Shown piece after piece: positions 11,645 through 22,115 of a DNA stretch of 64,000 nt. Source of the DNA: Platerodrilus igneus (taxonomy: Eukaryota; Arthropoda; Insecta; Coleoptera; Lycidae); contig JARFIW010000668.1 in assembly GCA_036346225.1 (NCBI GenBank), positions 620,001-684,000 on the forward strand, in the 5' to 3' direction. The notes beneath the pieces are model-generated. The model searched no databases, was not told where the DNA came from, and saw nothing but the letters and a program-made list of their open reading frames with translations. Positions within the stretch are counted from its first letter, which is position 1; every line of letters begins with the position of its first letter. The position numbers and the translations under genes are program-made.

Positions 11645-12410
11645 TCATATCGGGTCATACTTATTAATATTTATTTCTAAATAGAGCACCTTTTCCAAAG
11701 ACCAACCGGACCCGCATGTTTCAAATTCCTCTGATTTTGTTCGCATGGTTTCGCTTAAGACCTCGTACGTATTTTCCAGATTACTAGAAGACGTTATAAC
11801 AACATTTTTGTGTTAAAGTTTCACATCGGTAGTCTCTTCCCCATTTTGATGTAAACGCCGTAGAGTTCGCAGTAGACTTTACTGCTGTATGTTGTATTCT
11901 TTTTCATTTATTAATCGAATAAATCGCTCTTTCTGCTTCCAAAGAAACTCGGGCACTCCATCGTCGACACTGGCGTTCTTTATGCGATAGCTAGCCATAC
12001 GGTTGTTAAACGCAGTGCTAACCATTTCTACACCATCGTCGCTAGTAGCGGTAACTGATGCATTTTATGTCTGTTGCTCCTTAAATGTGCGGCATACGTA
12101 GTTTTTCCATTTCGAAATCGCATACTTTACACATAATTCGTGGTTGTTTCGTACAAGTCCTTTAACAGCTGGCGGAGCTGAGCGTTTAAGGCTTAATGAC
12201 ATACCGTGCTGTTTTCCTTGTGTCGCAGTAAGTTGTCCATTCTCGTAAAGCGAAACCGCAAGTCCCACAGTTTAAGTACTTTGCTGCGGGCGGATGTATA
12301 AGCAACCTTGGACGATGTTGCACCACGACATTTGTTCTGGTGCCGTATGAGAGCATTTTCCAGGTATAGGAAGCACCGCAAGAGTTGCATAAAACGTTTG
12401 CAGATACCAT
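11645..12410 (-). pseudogene. E1 left copy of zinc-finger / PolB N-terminal gene (frame-broken)
   Basis: Inverse copy of the right-arm gene at 21339-22115. The start codon mirrors to 12408-12410 and the stop to 11645-11647. Small indels split it into short frames (12065-12268, 12186-12434, 12193-12390). One lies near 12350, where two extra bases follow the ATGCTC codons, and another lies near the CysGlyThrCys finger. Only the right-arm copy has a long open zinc-finger frame. Confidence 0.8.
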
Positions 12411-12578
12411 TTTAGTACAAAACAAAATCCGCACTATAAGACTTGACTTGTAAGCGAACTAACTTATAACTAAAGAGTTTACTCCTGCGTACCTGCTTTA
12501 TGTACCCTATAGAATGCAAACCGAAGGTTTCGAAGATACACGAACGAAGTCTCGGATTCAGCGAGGAACTAAATGACG

Positions 12579-12688
12579 TCATAATCCTCGCAGCTCGTCC
12601 AATACATTTAGCACCAATGTATGCGCCCCGGTTTCGCTTTTGTCCATGCTGCGAATACCGTTAGTAGAATATCGAAAACGTCTTCCAT
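12579..12688 (-). CDS. Small conserved ORF, E1 left copy (one-base deletion)
   Basis: Mirror of 21060-21170, one base shorter, so the frame is broken in this arm. A consensus CRE octamer TGACGTCA overlaps its end. Confidence 0.3.
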
Positions 12689-12689
12689 G

Positions 12690-14165
12690 TTATACGGATC
12701 GCGTGCATATTAAAAATCCAAAAGGGTGGTAGCACACGCACACAAATTGTGTGCAAGTCGTGCTAGAAGATGCAGTGCTACTATAACCAAAAACACTTTA
12801 AACCTTTGCTAAGGAATACCAAACTTGTTTACAGAATACTTACTAATAAACCAATTTAATTTTAAATAACTTCTACGTCATACTTTAGGTAGGCTTGAAT
12901 ATTTTCAAATGAATCACCAAGCGAAAGTATATGTAGCGGTATTCAAATTACCCATTAATTTCCCATTTTACGACCATGGTTAATTATAGATTAAAATTTA
13001 ATTTGTGCACGTTCGAGCTTCCGTAAACTAACATATTTTATAGCAACAATGCGCTGTATAATAGATGCATACCCTTCGCCGCGCTACTGCTATTCTTGTA
13101 ATTGCTAGAAAAGTCACTCTCCTTTTACAGTTAGGACCGATGCAAAGCACCATTCCATACTTTCTATAACACATCGCGCGCTTTTTTCGTATGATAATTA
13201 AATTTGCTTCTGTAGGCTTTTACACTTTCGCATAGCGGTCAATCGCACGTAATGATTTCTAGAACCGGTAAGTACTCGATATCGTCCAAATAGAAATAGA
13301 TGCTCGATGTCCGTCAACTCCAATTCCCTCGTAAAAGGTAGAAAAAACTCAGTCAATCATCCATCTAACTTAAACTTCAACCCGCTCCTGTTCTGATAAT
13401 TTACAAACATTTTTCAAACGACAATGGGCCGAGAATTTTTAAACCTCCGAGGGATCTTTAAGTTGTGATCAATTACACATCCGAGCTACGCGTAAACTGA
13501 CATATTTTGTAGCAACTGTATAATACATGCATACCCTTCTCTGCGCTACTGCTATTCTTGTAGTTGCTTGAAAAAGTCAGTCGCCCTTTTTACGGGTAGG
13601 ACCGATGCAAAGCACCATTCCATACTTTCTTTATAAGTGTAGCACATCGCGCACTTTTTGTCGGATAATTAAATTTTGTTTATGTAGGCCTTTACACTTT
13701 CGCTTATTTAAACATCTAATACAATTGATTAACCACTTTCGATTATTCTAACGGAGACCATCACATCCCGCCGTACCGTTCTTTTTGAATCCAACGATCC
13801 TATGGGCTTCCACGCACTAACACCTGACGTATTTTTCCTACTATTTGTTAAACAAAAACTACCGGCATCGCCATGTTCGTATACGAACGTAAGCAGATGT
13901 TTGTGGATATGTACGAGAATATGTAGTCATATACATTAACCAGTCTAAGCTATTTTATTTAGTCCACGAAAACTACTATTTTCTAAACCATAATTAATAA
14001 TCGTCTTTATAGGTTCCACATTTCTACCGTTACCCAATGATTGGTGCTACGTACATGGAAACTTTAATTTCTTATTGCAGAGAATTCTTATTCTCTCGCG
14101 CACTGCTGCGTAGTTGCATGCCTACCCCTTTTGAGGTATATGCTCGTTATAGGTTGTAAGACCCT
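12690..14165. repeat. E1 left arm non-coding block with duplicated ~220-bp segments
   Basis: Segments 13015-13245 and 13490-13700 are diverged direct repeats of each other. They share ACTAACATATTTTRTAGCAAC, the GATGCAAAGCACCATTCCAT word and ACACTTTCGC. The segment 13270-13340 is a diverged copy of the start of the 65-codon ORF. No intact gene was seen. It is mirrored in the right arm (see 19690-21059). Confidence 0.6.
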
Positions 14166-14170
14166 CGGTT

Positions 14171-14338
14171 TTACTTAACTACAATTCGTGAAACCCTTTA
14201 ATCTTTTTAATCGTATCTTTCTCGCCTACAATACAGTAGGACTTAACATTACTACCAACAAATTCTAATACTGGATCCCCATTAAATACGTCTTTAATTT
14301 TCCTACAACTTTTTGTTGACAAGTGTTATATTATATTT
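14171..14338 (-). pseudogene. PolB C-terminal relic, E1 left arm
   Basis: Inverse copy of 19395-19564; see that entry. The stop codon mirrors to 14171-14173. Confidence 0.65.
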
Positions 14339-14735
14339 ATTATACGGGGTAGTCACTCTTTTAAGATAAATATATTTTGCTAGGTATCAACTAATATTAA
14401 ATTTTCTAGGGACCCCAAATCTGTAAATAGATTTTAAATAGGACCACCCATACAAAGTTATGCGTTTTAAAGACCCAAATCACTGATTTTTGCCCATTTT
14501 ATTTAACACCATTTTTAAAACCTTTTTCGCTACCCAAGACATATGCCTTAGCCAACCATCTCCCAGAAATTTAAAACCGCCGTGTCCCGCGAATACCACG
14601 TGGAGATAACACGTATACTCTGTCAACCAGGATAGAAGCCGGAAGGATTTGGAAGGTGGGAAAGAACTTAAAAATTATGGAATCTTAAAACTAATATATA
14701 CAATGGATTTACAAAATCCATACAAATATAAACAA

Positions 14736-14931
14736 CTATCTTATATCTTTACACCCCCATGCGTAGATTGTTGTACTATTAGGAATGATGTACCTTTTGT
14801 CATCTTCCTCGATAAACTAATTTTATTAATAAGCTGCGTATACAAATCGTATTCTTTACTCCGGATACATACGCAGACAAGTACTCGATACCATCCAAAT
14901 AAAGAATTGGATGCTTGGTGACTGTTAACAT
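14736..14931 (-). pseudogene. 65-codon ORF, E1 left copy (frame-broken)
   Basis: Inverse copy of 18791-18988, two bases shorter. A lost A in the GGAGTAAAAGAATACG region shifts the frame. The start mirrors to 14929-14931. Confidence 0.4.
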
Positions 14932-14944
14932 CCGCTTCCCTCGT

Positions 14945-15065
14945 GTACGCCCAGACACCCCAGCCCATGAGCACCCCGCGCATGCACACCCCTGCCCATG
15001 CGCAACCCCTGCGCGTACGCCCCTGCCCATGCTCGCTGCCCATGCGCACCCCTCTCTGTGCGAGT
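14945..15065. repeat. GC-rich CATGGGC repeat block (left arm)
   Basis: Mirror of 18660-18780 with minor indels. Confidence 0.6.
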
Positions 15066-15089
15066 GCTATTTCGGGGTAACGTCACAGC

Positions 15090-15097
15090 CTTTTATA
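15090..15097 (-). promoter_or_regulatory. TATA box, E1 left-arm copy
   Basis: Inverse copy of 18620-18627 directing transcription leftward, outward from the axis. Confidence 0.4.
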
Positions 15098-15213
15098 CAT
15101 AAAGAACAATGTTATATACTATTATAAAATGTTTATTCTGACATTATATATAACAAATTTAAAAATATTTAATGCCAAGCATGGAGTCATTTAAACTTAA
15201 TTTTAATACAAAG

Positions 15214-15752
15214 TTATACACAGAAGACAGCCCTTTCTTTATGTTTGTTTGCAGTGGTTTTAATTTTATCTAATTTTATTCGCAGCTTAAAATTTAAATC
15301 GACACCCAAGTCTTCTATCTCCTTTTCTAACCAATAGTTTGATACATAAGACCGTCTGGTTTTCGAATTGTAAAATGTACCGAAGTTTGTCTCTATATTT
15401 AAAGTTTTGATTCCGCCGACACAGATCCATTCCTTCGTGTAATTCTTGCAGCTTGTGACAATCTTTTAATCGCAGCTTTCCACTATATCCTGCATACGTA
15501 TCTTGTTAGCTTGATCGACTTCTTCTTGTCGGTATTGAGGAAATCCTCTTTCTCCCACACACTGTTGCGTAGTTGCATGTCCACCACTTTTGGGAATATA
15601 TGGTTGTTATAGGTTGTAAGACCCTCGGTTTTAAATGATCCGAAAGGTTCTTTACTAGGTAAATATACAATGTTTAGCGGAACCCCTTTGCGTGTGGTGT
15701 ACACCAAGGTTACGAAACCCGCATACTTTAATTCGTCTTTGTTATCTGCCAT
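15214..15752 (-). pseudogene. Gene B, E1 left copy (frame-broken)
   Basis: Inverse copy of 17958-18503. The start codon is intact (15750-15752), but one base is missing in the CTCC run near 15540, so the frame ends early at 15483 after 89 codons. The remainder down to 15214 is otherwise preserved. Confidence 0.65.
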
Positions 15753-15782
15753 TTTGATAAATACGTTTTAGAATAATCTTTT

Positions 15783-16979
15783 AAAAGTATACGGATTTAG
15801 CACCATCCTTTTCTGCAAGAACACCTACATAACTAAAAGAGTCTTTCTTACTAACCGCAAATGCATACAGCTTGTACAACCCGGATGTATCTAAGTCAGT
15901 CCATCGACACATAAAATAATCTTTTAATTCTTCCTCATTTTCTCTAATAAGATGTTCTTTGTCTAACACATCTTTGTATTGTTCAGTATTGTCGCAGTGT
16001 TTTCCATGTAGTCCAATTTTCGCCTTTTTGCATCCATTTCCTCTAATTCCAGTTGTTTTTTCCTTCCACTTACAGCGTATGGCATACATAATGGGGCAAT
16101 TTCCTTTAGCGTAAACGGATAGAGTTTACTACCAATATTTGCGCGTTGTCGTACAACCTCTGGACGAATGTTAGGTGTATTTATCAATCCCAATTCCGAA
16201 ATGACTATTTCTTTTGGAATTGTAGAATAGGGTGTTGCAGATTGTGTAAAATTTGTAATACCTTGTTAATGCAATTATAATAGTGAAAGCGGATGACTCT
16301 TTTATCTTGGCTGTCTTGCTCCTCTACTATCTCCAAATAATTTACGGGTAAATAGTTAAAACTAAAAGCCGAAAGCACATACTTTATCAATGTTTCCCTT
16401 TCTTTTGGTTTTTCGGACAACTTAATTTGCAAGCCCGTCAATTTCTTTGTATTGCCATTCCCCCAATACACGTACTGTAGCAGGTTATTATTCGCTAAAC
16501 AGCAGCTATTTTGTAGCTTGTCCGATAGCTTACTCCACATTTTGGCAAGTGGTACCGAGTACATTGGCGCCTTTAGGAAGTATAACTTACTATCTTCCAA
16601 TAAGGTTAAACAGTCTTTTAAGGGTGTATACACTCGTTCCGCACTGACATAGCTTCCAATTGCACAGTTGTATATTGTCGCTTCCAATCGCGTAATACCA
16701 TGTTCTTTGACCAAAGTAGACGCAAATGTTTCCCTTAAACGTACATCTGGACAACGTAAAAATCTAGTATATGATTGCCAAGTTGTTTATTAACACCAGG
16801 ACTTGTTATCTGACACACAAATTTGTTGAATATCTTAATTCTTGCATTGGTTGTTAGCCATGTTAAACAATCAATCCCCCCCCAGTTTTAACGTTGTCAA
16901 CTATAATATTACACTTTTCTTCGTATTCTCCCTTATAGCAAAAGTTATGCTTTGTAGTTAAATAATTACACATCTCCAT
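15783..16979 (-). pseudogene. Gene A, left arm plus spacer: conserved Polinton-associated protein (frame-broken)
   Basis: The first ATG is at 16977-16979, inside the spacer, and the gene reads leftward. It holds MEMCNYLTTKHNFCYKGEYE, a frame break near 16868 in a run of Cs, then [14 protein letters not shown] and MVKEHGITRLEATIYNCAIG (the 169-aa frame, 16205-16714). After another frame change near 16207 comes GLINTPNIRPEVVRQRANIG (15963-16193) and CRWTDLDTSGLYKLYAFAVS (15781-16089). The word order matches, from memory, a large uncharacterised protein of insect Polintons with an ITSPGV...RLE and a GL--TPNI box. Only this copy includes the 5' part, because the palindrome axis cuts the right-arm copy. 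Confidence 0.6.
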
Positions 16980-16990
16980 CTTGCTAAATA
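16725..16990. other. E1 palindrome spacer (266 bp)
   Basis: The only single-copy DNA in E1. On the minus strand it encodes the 5' part of gene A, so the axis lies within or at the 5' edge of that coding region. This is what a template switch inside a gene would leave. A run of eight Cs at about 16877 probably causes the local frame break. Confidence 0.7.
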
Positions 16991-17982
16991 TGCGTCTACT
17001 TTGGTCAAAGAACATGGTATTACGCGATTGGAAGCGACAATATACAACTGTGCAATTGGAAGCTATGTCAGTGCGGAACGAGTGTATACACCCTTAAAAG
17101 ACTGTTTAACCTTATTGGAAGATAGTAAGTTATACTTCCTAAAGGCGCCAATGTACTCGGTACCACTTGCCAAAATGTGGAGTAAGCTATCGGACAAGCT
17201 ACAAAATAGCTGCTGTTTAGCGAATAATAACCTGCTACAGTACGTGTATTGGGGAATGGCAATACAAAGAAATTGACGGGCTTGCAAATTAAGTTGTCCG
17301 AAAACCAAAAGAAAGGGAAACATTGATAAAGTATGTGCTTGGCTTTTAGTTTTAACTATTTACCCGTAAATTATTTGGAGATAGTAGAGGAGCAAGACAG
17401 CCAAGATAAAAGAGTCATCTTTCACTATTATAATTGCATTAACAAGGTATTACAAATTTTACACAATCTGCAACACCCTATTCTACAATTCCAAAAGAAA
17501 TAGTCATTTCGGAATTGGGATTGATAAATACACCTAACATTCGTCCAGAGGTTGTACGACAACGCGCAAATATTGGTAGTAAACTCTATCCGTTTACGCT
17601 AAAGGAAATTGCCCCATTATGTATGCCATACGCTGTAAGTGGAAGGAAAAAACAACTGGAATTAGAGGAAATGGATGCAAAAAGGCGAAAATTGGACTAC
17701 ATGGAAAACACTGCGACAATACGCGAACAATACAAAGATGTGTTAGACAAAGAACATCTTATTAGAGAAAATGAGGAAGAATTAAAAGATTATTTTATGT
17801 GTCGATGGACTGACTTAGATACATCCGGGTTGTACAAGCTGTATGCATTTGCGGTTAGTAAGAAAGACTCTTTTAGTTATGTAGGTGTTCTTGCAGAAAA
17901 GGATGGTGCTAAATCCGTATACTTTTTAAAAGATTATTCTAAAACGTATTTATCAAAATGGCAGATAACAAAGACGAATTAA
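16991..17982 (+). pseudogene. Gene A, right arm: 5'-truncated copy
   Basis: Begins abruptly at the arm boundary, lacking roughly the first 85-90 codons that the left copy holds in the spacer. MVKEHGITRLEATIYN starts at 17001. A one-base loss in the G run at about 17255 ends the first frame at 17276. The frame reopens as GLINTPNIRPEVV (17515-17982) with KDYFMCRWTDLDTSGLYK. The left copy has an extra segment before the EQYKDVL codons near 15980-16000 that is absent here. The frame ends 25 bp inside gene B. Confidence 0.6.
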
Positions 17983-18503
17983 AGTATGCGGGTTTCGTAA
18001 CCTTGGTGTACACCACACGCAAAGGGGTTCCGCTAAACATTGTATATTTACCTAGTAAAGAACCTTTCGGATCATTTAAAACCGAGGGTCTTACAACCTA
18101 TAACAACCATATATTCCCAAAAGTGGTGGACATGCAACTACGCAACAGTGTGTGGGAGAAAGAGGATTTCCTCCAATACCGACAAGAAGAAGTCGATCAA
18201 GCTAACAAGATACGTATGCAGGATATAGTGGGAAAGCTGCGATTAAAAGATTGTCACAAGCTGCAAGAATTACACGAAGGAATGGATCTGGTTGTCGGCG
18301 GAATCAAAAACTTTAAATATAGAGACAAACTTCGGTACATTTTACAATTCGAAAACCTAGACGGTCTTTATGTATCAAACTATTGGTTAGAAAAGGAGAT
18401 AGAAGACTTGGGTGTCGATTTAAATTTTAAGCTGCGAATAAAATTAGATAAAATTAAAACCACTGCAAACAAACATAAAGAAAGGACTGTCTTCTGTGTA
18501 TAA
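17958..18503 (+). CDS. Gene B: 181-aa conserved Polinton-associated protein (right arm)
   Basis: Open from ATG 17958 to TAA 18503. It begins MADNKDELKYAGFVTLVYTT, has a central KTEGLTTYNNHIFPKVVDMQ and a C-terminal YVSNYWLEKEIEDLGVDL followed by Lys-rich ANKHKERTVF. From memory the C-terminal part (SN-WLE-EIE ... KIKTT-KNKER) resembles the end of a large conserved uncharacterised protein encoded in insect Polintons, in which the upstream gene A is the N-terminal part. It overlaps gene A by 25 bp in another frame. Either the two were one gene split by a base change before the palindrome formed (both arms share it), or they are overlapping genes. No catalytic motif was recognised. Confidence 0.6.
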   Translation: MADNKDELKYAGFVTLVYTTRKGVPLNIVYLPSKEPFGSFKTEGLTTYNNHIFPKVVDMQLRNSVWEKEDFLQYRQEEVDQANKIRMQDIVGKLRLKDCHKLQELHEGMDLVVGGIKNFKYRDKLRYILQFENLDGLYVSNYWLEKEIEDLGVDLNFKLRIKLDKIKTTANKHKERTVFCV

Positions 18504-18619
18504 CTTTGTATTAAAATTAAGTTTAAATGACTCCATGCTTGGCATTAAATATTTTTAAATTTGTTATATATAATGTCAGAATAAACATTTTATAATAGTA
18601 TATAACATTGTTCTTTATG

Positions 18620-18627
18620 TATAAAAG
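18620..18627 (+). promoter_or_regulatory. TATA box TATAAAAG, with CRE half-site
   Basis: TATAAAAG is followed by GGCTGTGACGTTA. It lies about 165 bp before the 65-codon ORF on the same strand. The mirror copy is at 15090-15097. Candidate core promoter for the outward transcription unit. Confidence 0.45.
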
Positions 18628-18659
18628 GCTGTGACGTTACCCCGAAATAGCACTCGCAC

Positions 18660-18780
18660 AGAGAGGGGTGCGCATGGGCAGCGAGCATGGGCAGGGGCGC
18701 GTACGCGCAGGGGTTGCGCATGGGCAGGGGTGTGCATGCGCGGGGGTGCTCATGGGCTGGGGTGTGTCTGGGCGTACACG
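18660..18780. repeat. GC-rich CATGGGC repeat block (right arm)
   Basis: About 120 bp of GCATGGGCAGGGG-type units in an otherwise AT-rich element, following TATA box 18620-18627 by about 35 bp. Mirrored at 14945-15065 in the left arm. Long open frames across it on both strands are low-complexity artefacts. By position it is a transcribed leader or GC-rich promoter block. Confidence 0.6.
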
Positions 18781-18790
18781 AGGGAAGCGG

Positions 18791-18988
18791 ATGTTAACAG
18801 TCACCAAGCATCCAATTCTTTATTTGGATGGTATCGAGTACTTGTCTGCGTATGTATCCGGAGTAAAAGAATACGATTTGTATACGCAGCTTATTAATAA
18901 AATTAGTTTATCGAGGGAAGATGACAAAAGGTACATCATTCCTAATAGTACAACAATCTACGCATGGGGGTGTAAAGATATAAGATAG
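18791..18988 (+). CDS. 65-aa hypothetical protein (right arm)
   Basis: The open frame from ATG 18791 to TAG 18986-18988 begins MLTVTKHPILYLDGIEYLSAY and is rich in Tyr and Ile. It could extend upstream through the GC-rich block in frame, but that part is low complexity, so I start at this Met. A TATA box lies at 18620. It has a decayed partial duplicate at 20400-20475, which suggests a gene fragment that was copied within the element. Not recognised. It may be the N-terminus of a larger lost protein. Confidence 0.4.
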   Translation: MLTVTKHPILYLDGIEYLSAYVSGVKEYDLYTQLINKISLSREDDKRYIIPNSTTIYAWGCKDIR

Positions 18989-19394
18989 TTGTTTATATTT
19001 GTATGGATTTTGTAAATCCATTGTATATATTAGTTTTAAGATTCCATAATTTTTAAGTTCTTTTCCCACCTTCCAAATCCTTCCGGCTTCTATCCTGGTT
19101 GACAGAGTATACGTGTTATCTCCACGTGGTATTCGCGGGACACGGCGGTTTTAAATTTCTCGGGAGATGGTTGGCTAAGGCATATGTCTTGGGTAGCGAA
19201 AAAGGTTTTAAAAATGGTGTTAAATAAAAATGGGCAAAAATCAGTGATTTGGGTCTTTAAAACGCATAACTTTGTATGGGGTGGTCCTATTTAAAATCTA
19301 TTTACAGATTTGGGGTCCCTAGAAAAATTTAATATTAGTTGATACCTAGCAAAATATATTTATCTTAAAAGAGTGACTACCCCGCGTATAATAA

Positions 19395-19564
19395 ATATAA
19401 TATAACACTTGTCAACAAAAAAAGTTGTAGGGAAAATTAAAGACGTATTTAATGGGGATCCAGTATTAGAATTTGTTGGTAGTAATGTTAAGTCCTACTG
19501 TATTGTAGGCGAGAAAGATACGATTAAAAAGATTAAAGGGGTTTCACGAATTGTAGTTAAGTAA
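19395..19564 (+). pseudogene. PolB C-terminal relic, E1 right arm
   Basis: About 55 codons, one frame break near 19420, ending in VVK and TAA at 19562-19564. Recognisable words are FNGDPVLEFVGSNVKSYCIV, KDTIKKIKGVS and the terminal Val-Val-Lys. They match the better preserved E2 copy (62995-63246) and, from memory, the extreme C-terminus of Polinton PolB (the KFKDE...EFVG...KS-Y...KKAKGV box). The polymerase body is missing on its 5' side; a diverged subterminal repeat lies there instead. Confidence 0.7.
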
Positions 19565-19672
19565 AACCGAGGGTCTTACAACCTATAACGAGCATATACC
19601 TCAAAAGGGTAGGCATGCAACTACGCAGCAGTGCGCGGAGAATAAGAATTCTCTGCAATAAGAAATTAAAGT
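19565..19672. repeat. Shared ~108-bp module after the PolB C-terminus (E1)
   Basis: The module GAGGGTCTTACAACCTATAACG to TTCTCTGCAATAAG directly follows the PolB stop. It is a copy of part of the gene B coding region at 18083-18180. The same module follows PolB in E2 (63278-63375, mirrored at 46083-46190) and in the left arm here (14063-14170). It is non-coding at these positions. Confidence 0.7.
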
Positions 19673-19689
19673 TTCCATGTACGTAGCAC

Positions 19690-21059
19690 CAATCATTGGG
19701 TAACGGTAGAAATGTGGAACCTATAAAGACGATTATTAATTATGGTTTAGAAAAATAGTAGTTTTCGTGGACTAAATAAAATAGCTTAGACTGGTTAATG
19801 TATATGACTACATATTCTCGTACATATCCACAAACATCTGCTTACGTTCGTATACGAACATGGCGATGCCGGTAGTTTTTGTTTAACAAATAGTAGGAAA
19901 AATACGTCAGGTGTTAGTGCGTGGAAGCCCATAGGATCGTTGGATTCAAAAAGAACGGTACGGCGGGATGTATGATGGTCTCCGTTAGAATAATCGAAAG
20001 TGGTTAATCAATTGTATTAGATGTTTAAATAAGCGAAAGTGTAAAGGCCTACATAAACAAAATTTAATTATTCGACAAAAAGTGCGCGATGTGCTACACT
20101 TATAAAGAAAGTATGGAATGGTGCTTTGCATCGGTCCTACCCGTAAAAAGGGCGACTGACTTTTTCAAGCAACTACAAGAATAGCAGTAGCGCAGAGAAG
20201 GGGTATGCATGTATTATACAGTTGCTACAAAATATGTTAGTTTACGCGTAGCTCGGATGTGTAATTGATCACAACTTAAAGATCCCTCGGAGGTTTAAAA
20301 ATTCTCGGCCCATTGTCGTTTGAAAAATGTTTGTAAATTATCAGAACAGGAGCGGGTTGAAGTTTAAGTTAGATGGATGATTGACTGAGTTTTTTCTACC
20401 TTTTACGAGGGAATTGGAAGTTGACGGACATCGAGCATCTATTTCTCTATTTGGACGATATCGAGTACTTACCGGTTCTAGAAATCATTACGTGCGATTG
20501 ACCGCTATGCGAAAGTGTAAAAGCCTACAGAAGCAAATTTAATTATCATACGAAAAAAGCGCGCGATGTGTTATAGAAAGTATGGAATGGTGCTTTGCAT
20601 CGGTCCTAACTGTAAAAAGGAGAGTGACTTTTTCTAGCAATTACAAGAATAGCAGTAGCGCGGCGAAGGGGTATGCATCTATTATACAGCGCATTGTTGC
20701 TATAAAATATGTTAGTTTACTGGAAGCTCGAACGTGCACAAATTAAATTTTAATCTATAATTAACCATGGTCGTAAAAATGGGAAATTAATGGGTAATTT
20801 GAATACCGCTAAGCATATACTTTCGCTTGGTGATTCATTTGAAAATATTCAAGCCTACCTAAAGTATGACGTAGAAGTTATTTAAAATTAAATTGGTTTA
20901 TTAGTAAGTATTCTGTAAACAAGTTTGGTATTCCTTAGCAAAGGTTTAAAGTGTTTTTGGTTATAGTAGCACTGCATCTTCTACAGCACGACTTGCACAC
21001 AATTTGTGTGCGTGTGCTACCACCCTTTGGATTTTTAATATGCACGCGATCCGTATAAC
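19690..21059. repeat. E1 right arm non-coding block with duplicated ~220-bp segments
   Basis: Segments 20036-20275 and 20505-20720 are direct repeats of about 230 bp. Each contains ATGGAATGGTGCTTTGCATC followed by a short frame ending at a TAG 75-80 bp later. In another frame they give MVLCIGPNCKKES-like codons, but neither copy keeps a long frame. The segment 20400-20475 repeats the GGTATCGAGTACTT region of the 65-codon ORF. This suggests internal segmental duplication and decay. Confidence 0.6.
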
Positions 21060-21170
21060 ATGGAAGACGTTTTCGATATTTCTACTAACGGTATTCGCAG
21101 CATGGACAAAAGCGAAACCGGGGCGCATACATTGGTGCTAAATGTATTGGACGAGCTGCGAGGATTATGA
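21060..21170 (+). CDS. Small ORF of 36 codons upstream of the zinc-finger gene
   Basis: It opens with ATG at 21060 (MEDVFDIST...) and ends at TGA 21168-21170, inside a CRE octamer. It contains no Cys and is mildly acidic. It sits 170 bp upstream of the zinc-finger start on the same strand. It could be the start of a gene whose rest is lost, or a leader ORF. Not recognised; the left-arm copy is broken by a one-base loss. Confidence 0.3.
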   Translation: MEDVFDISTNGIRSMDKSETGAHTLVLNVLDELRGL

Positions 21171-21175
21171 CGTCA
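21168..21175. promoter_or_regulatory. CRE-type octamer TGACGTCA
   Basis: Perfect palindromic cAMP-response element consensus, 164 bp upstream of the zinc-finger ATG, mirrored at 12574-12581. Another CRE half-site lies beside the TATA box at 18631. Function is inferred only from the motif. Confidence 0.35.
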
Positions 21176-21338
21176 TTTAGTTCCTCGCTGAATCCGAGAC
21201 TTCGTTCGTGTATCTTCGAAACCTTCGGTTTGCATTCTATAGGGTACATAAAGCAGGTACGCAGGAGTAAACTCTTTAGTTATAAGTTAGTTCGCTTACA
21301 AGTCAAGTCTTATAGTGCGGATTTTGTTTTGTACTAAA

Positions 21339-22115
21339 ATGGTATCTGCAAACGTTTTTAAGTGCAACTCTTGCGGTGCTTCCTATACCTGGAAAATGCT
21401 CATACGGCACCAGAACAAATGTCGTGGTGCAACATCGTCCAAGGTTAAGCTTATACATCCGCCCGCAGCAAAGTACTTAAACTGTGGGACTTGCGGTTTC
21501 GCTTTTACGAGAATGGACAACTTACTGCGACACAAGGAAAAACAGCACGGTATGTCATTAAGCCTTAAACGCTCAGCTCCGCCAGCTGTTAAAGGGACTT
21601 GTACGAAACAACCACGAATTATGTGTAAAGTATGCGATTTCGAAATGGAAAACTACGTATGCCGCACATTTAAGGAGCAACAGACATAAAATGCATCAGT
21701 TACCGCTACTAGCGACGATGGTGTAGAAATGGTTAGCACGGCGTTTAACAACCGTATGGCTAGCTATCGCATAAATAACGCCAGTGTCGACGATGGAGTG
21801 TCCGAGTTTCTTTGGAAGCAGAAAGAGCGATTTATTCGATTAATAAATGAAAAAAGAATACAACATACAGCAGTAAAAGTCTACTGCGAACTCTATGGCG
21901 TTTACATCAAAATGGGGGAAGAGACTACCGATGTGAAATCCTTTAACACAAAAAATGTTGTTATAACGTCTTCTAGTAATCTGGAAAATACGTACGAGGT
22001 CTTAAGCGAAACCATGCGAACAAAATCAGAGGAATTTGAAACATGCGGGTCCGGTTGGTCTTTGGAAAAGGTGCTCTATTTAGAAATAAATATTAATAAG
22101 TATGACCCGATATGA
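21339..22115 (+). pseudogene. C2H2 zinc-finger + Polinton PolB N-terminal region (truncated, right arm)
   Basis: From ATG 21339 the first frame shows CNSCGASYTWKMLIRHQNKC, a classical C2H2 finger CGTCGFAFTRMDNLLRHKEK followed by Gln-His, and a third partial CKVC. It stops at 21689. A +1-type frame change near 21685 leads into the second frame (21729-22115), with MVSTAFNNRMASYR, DVKSFNTKNVV, CGSGWSLEKV and YLEININKYDPI before a stop. From memory this is the N-terminal region of insect Polinton-type family B DNA polymerases, where a finger domain precedes the same FNTKN, SGW and NKY-P boxes. The exonuclease and polymerase domains are absent, so it cannot encode a polymerase. An AATAAA follows at about 22130. 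The single frame change could be a sequencing error. Confidence 0.75.

Larger units (their letters stand above)
10384..16724. repeat. E1 left arm (inverted repeat)
   Basis: Inverse copy of 16991-23379. Landmarks mirror almost exactly: the 16-bp dyad at 10455-10470 pairs with 23293-23308, so both coordinate sums equal 33763. Most differences seen are one- or two-base insertions/deletions, often in homopolymers, with few substitutions. They break several frames in this arm that are intact in the other, and vice versa. Confidence 0.9.

Noticed and set aside
14741..15127. ORFs of 70-106 codons across the GC-rich CATGGGC block (and 18631-18988)
   Set aside because: Low-complexity translation in several frames and both strands; only the short 65-codon part is kept as a possible gene.
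16447..17323. ORFs antisense to gene A in both arms
   Set aside because: Shadows of the gene A frame; the sense frame carries the conserved words.
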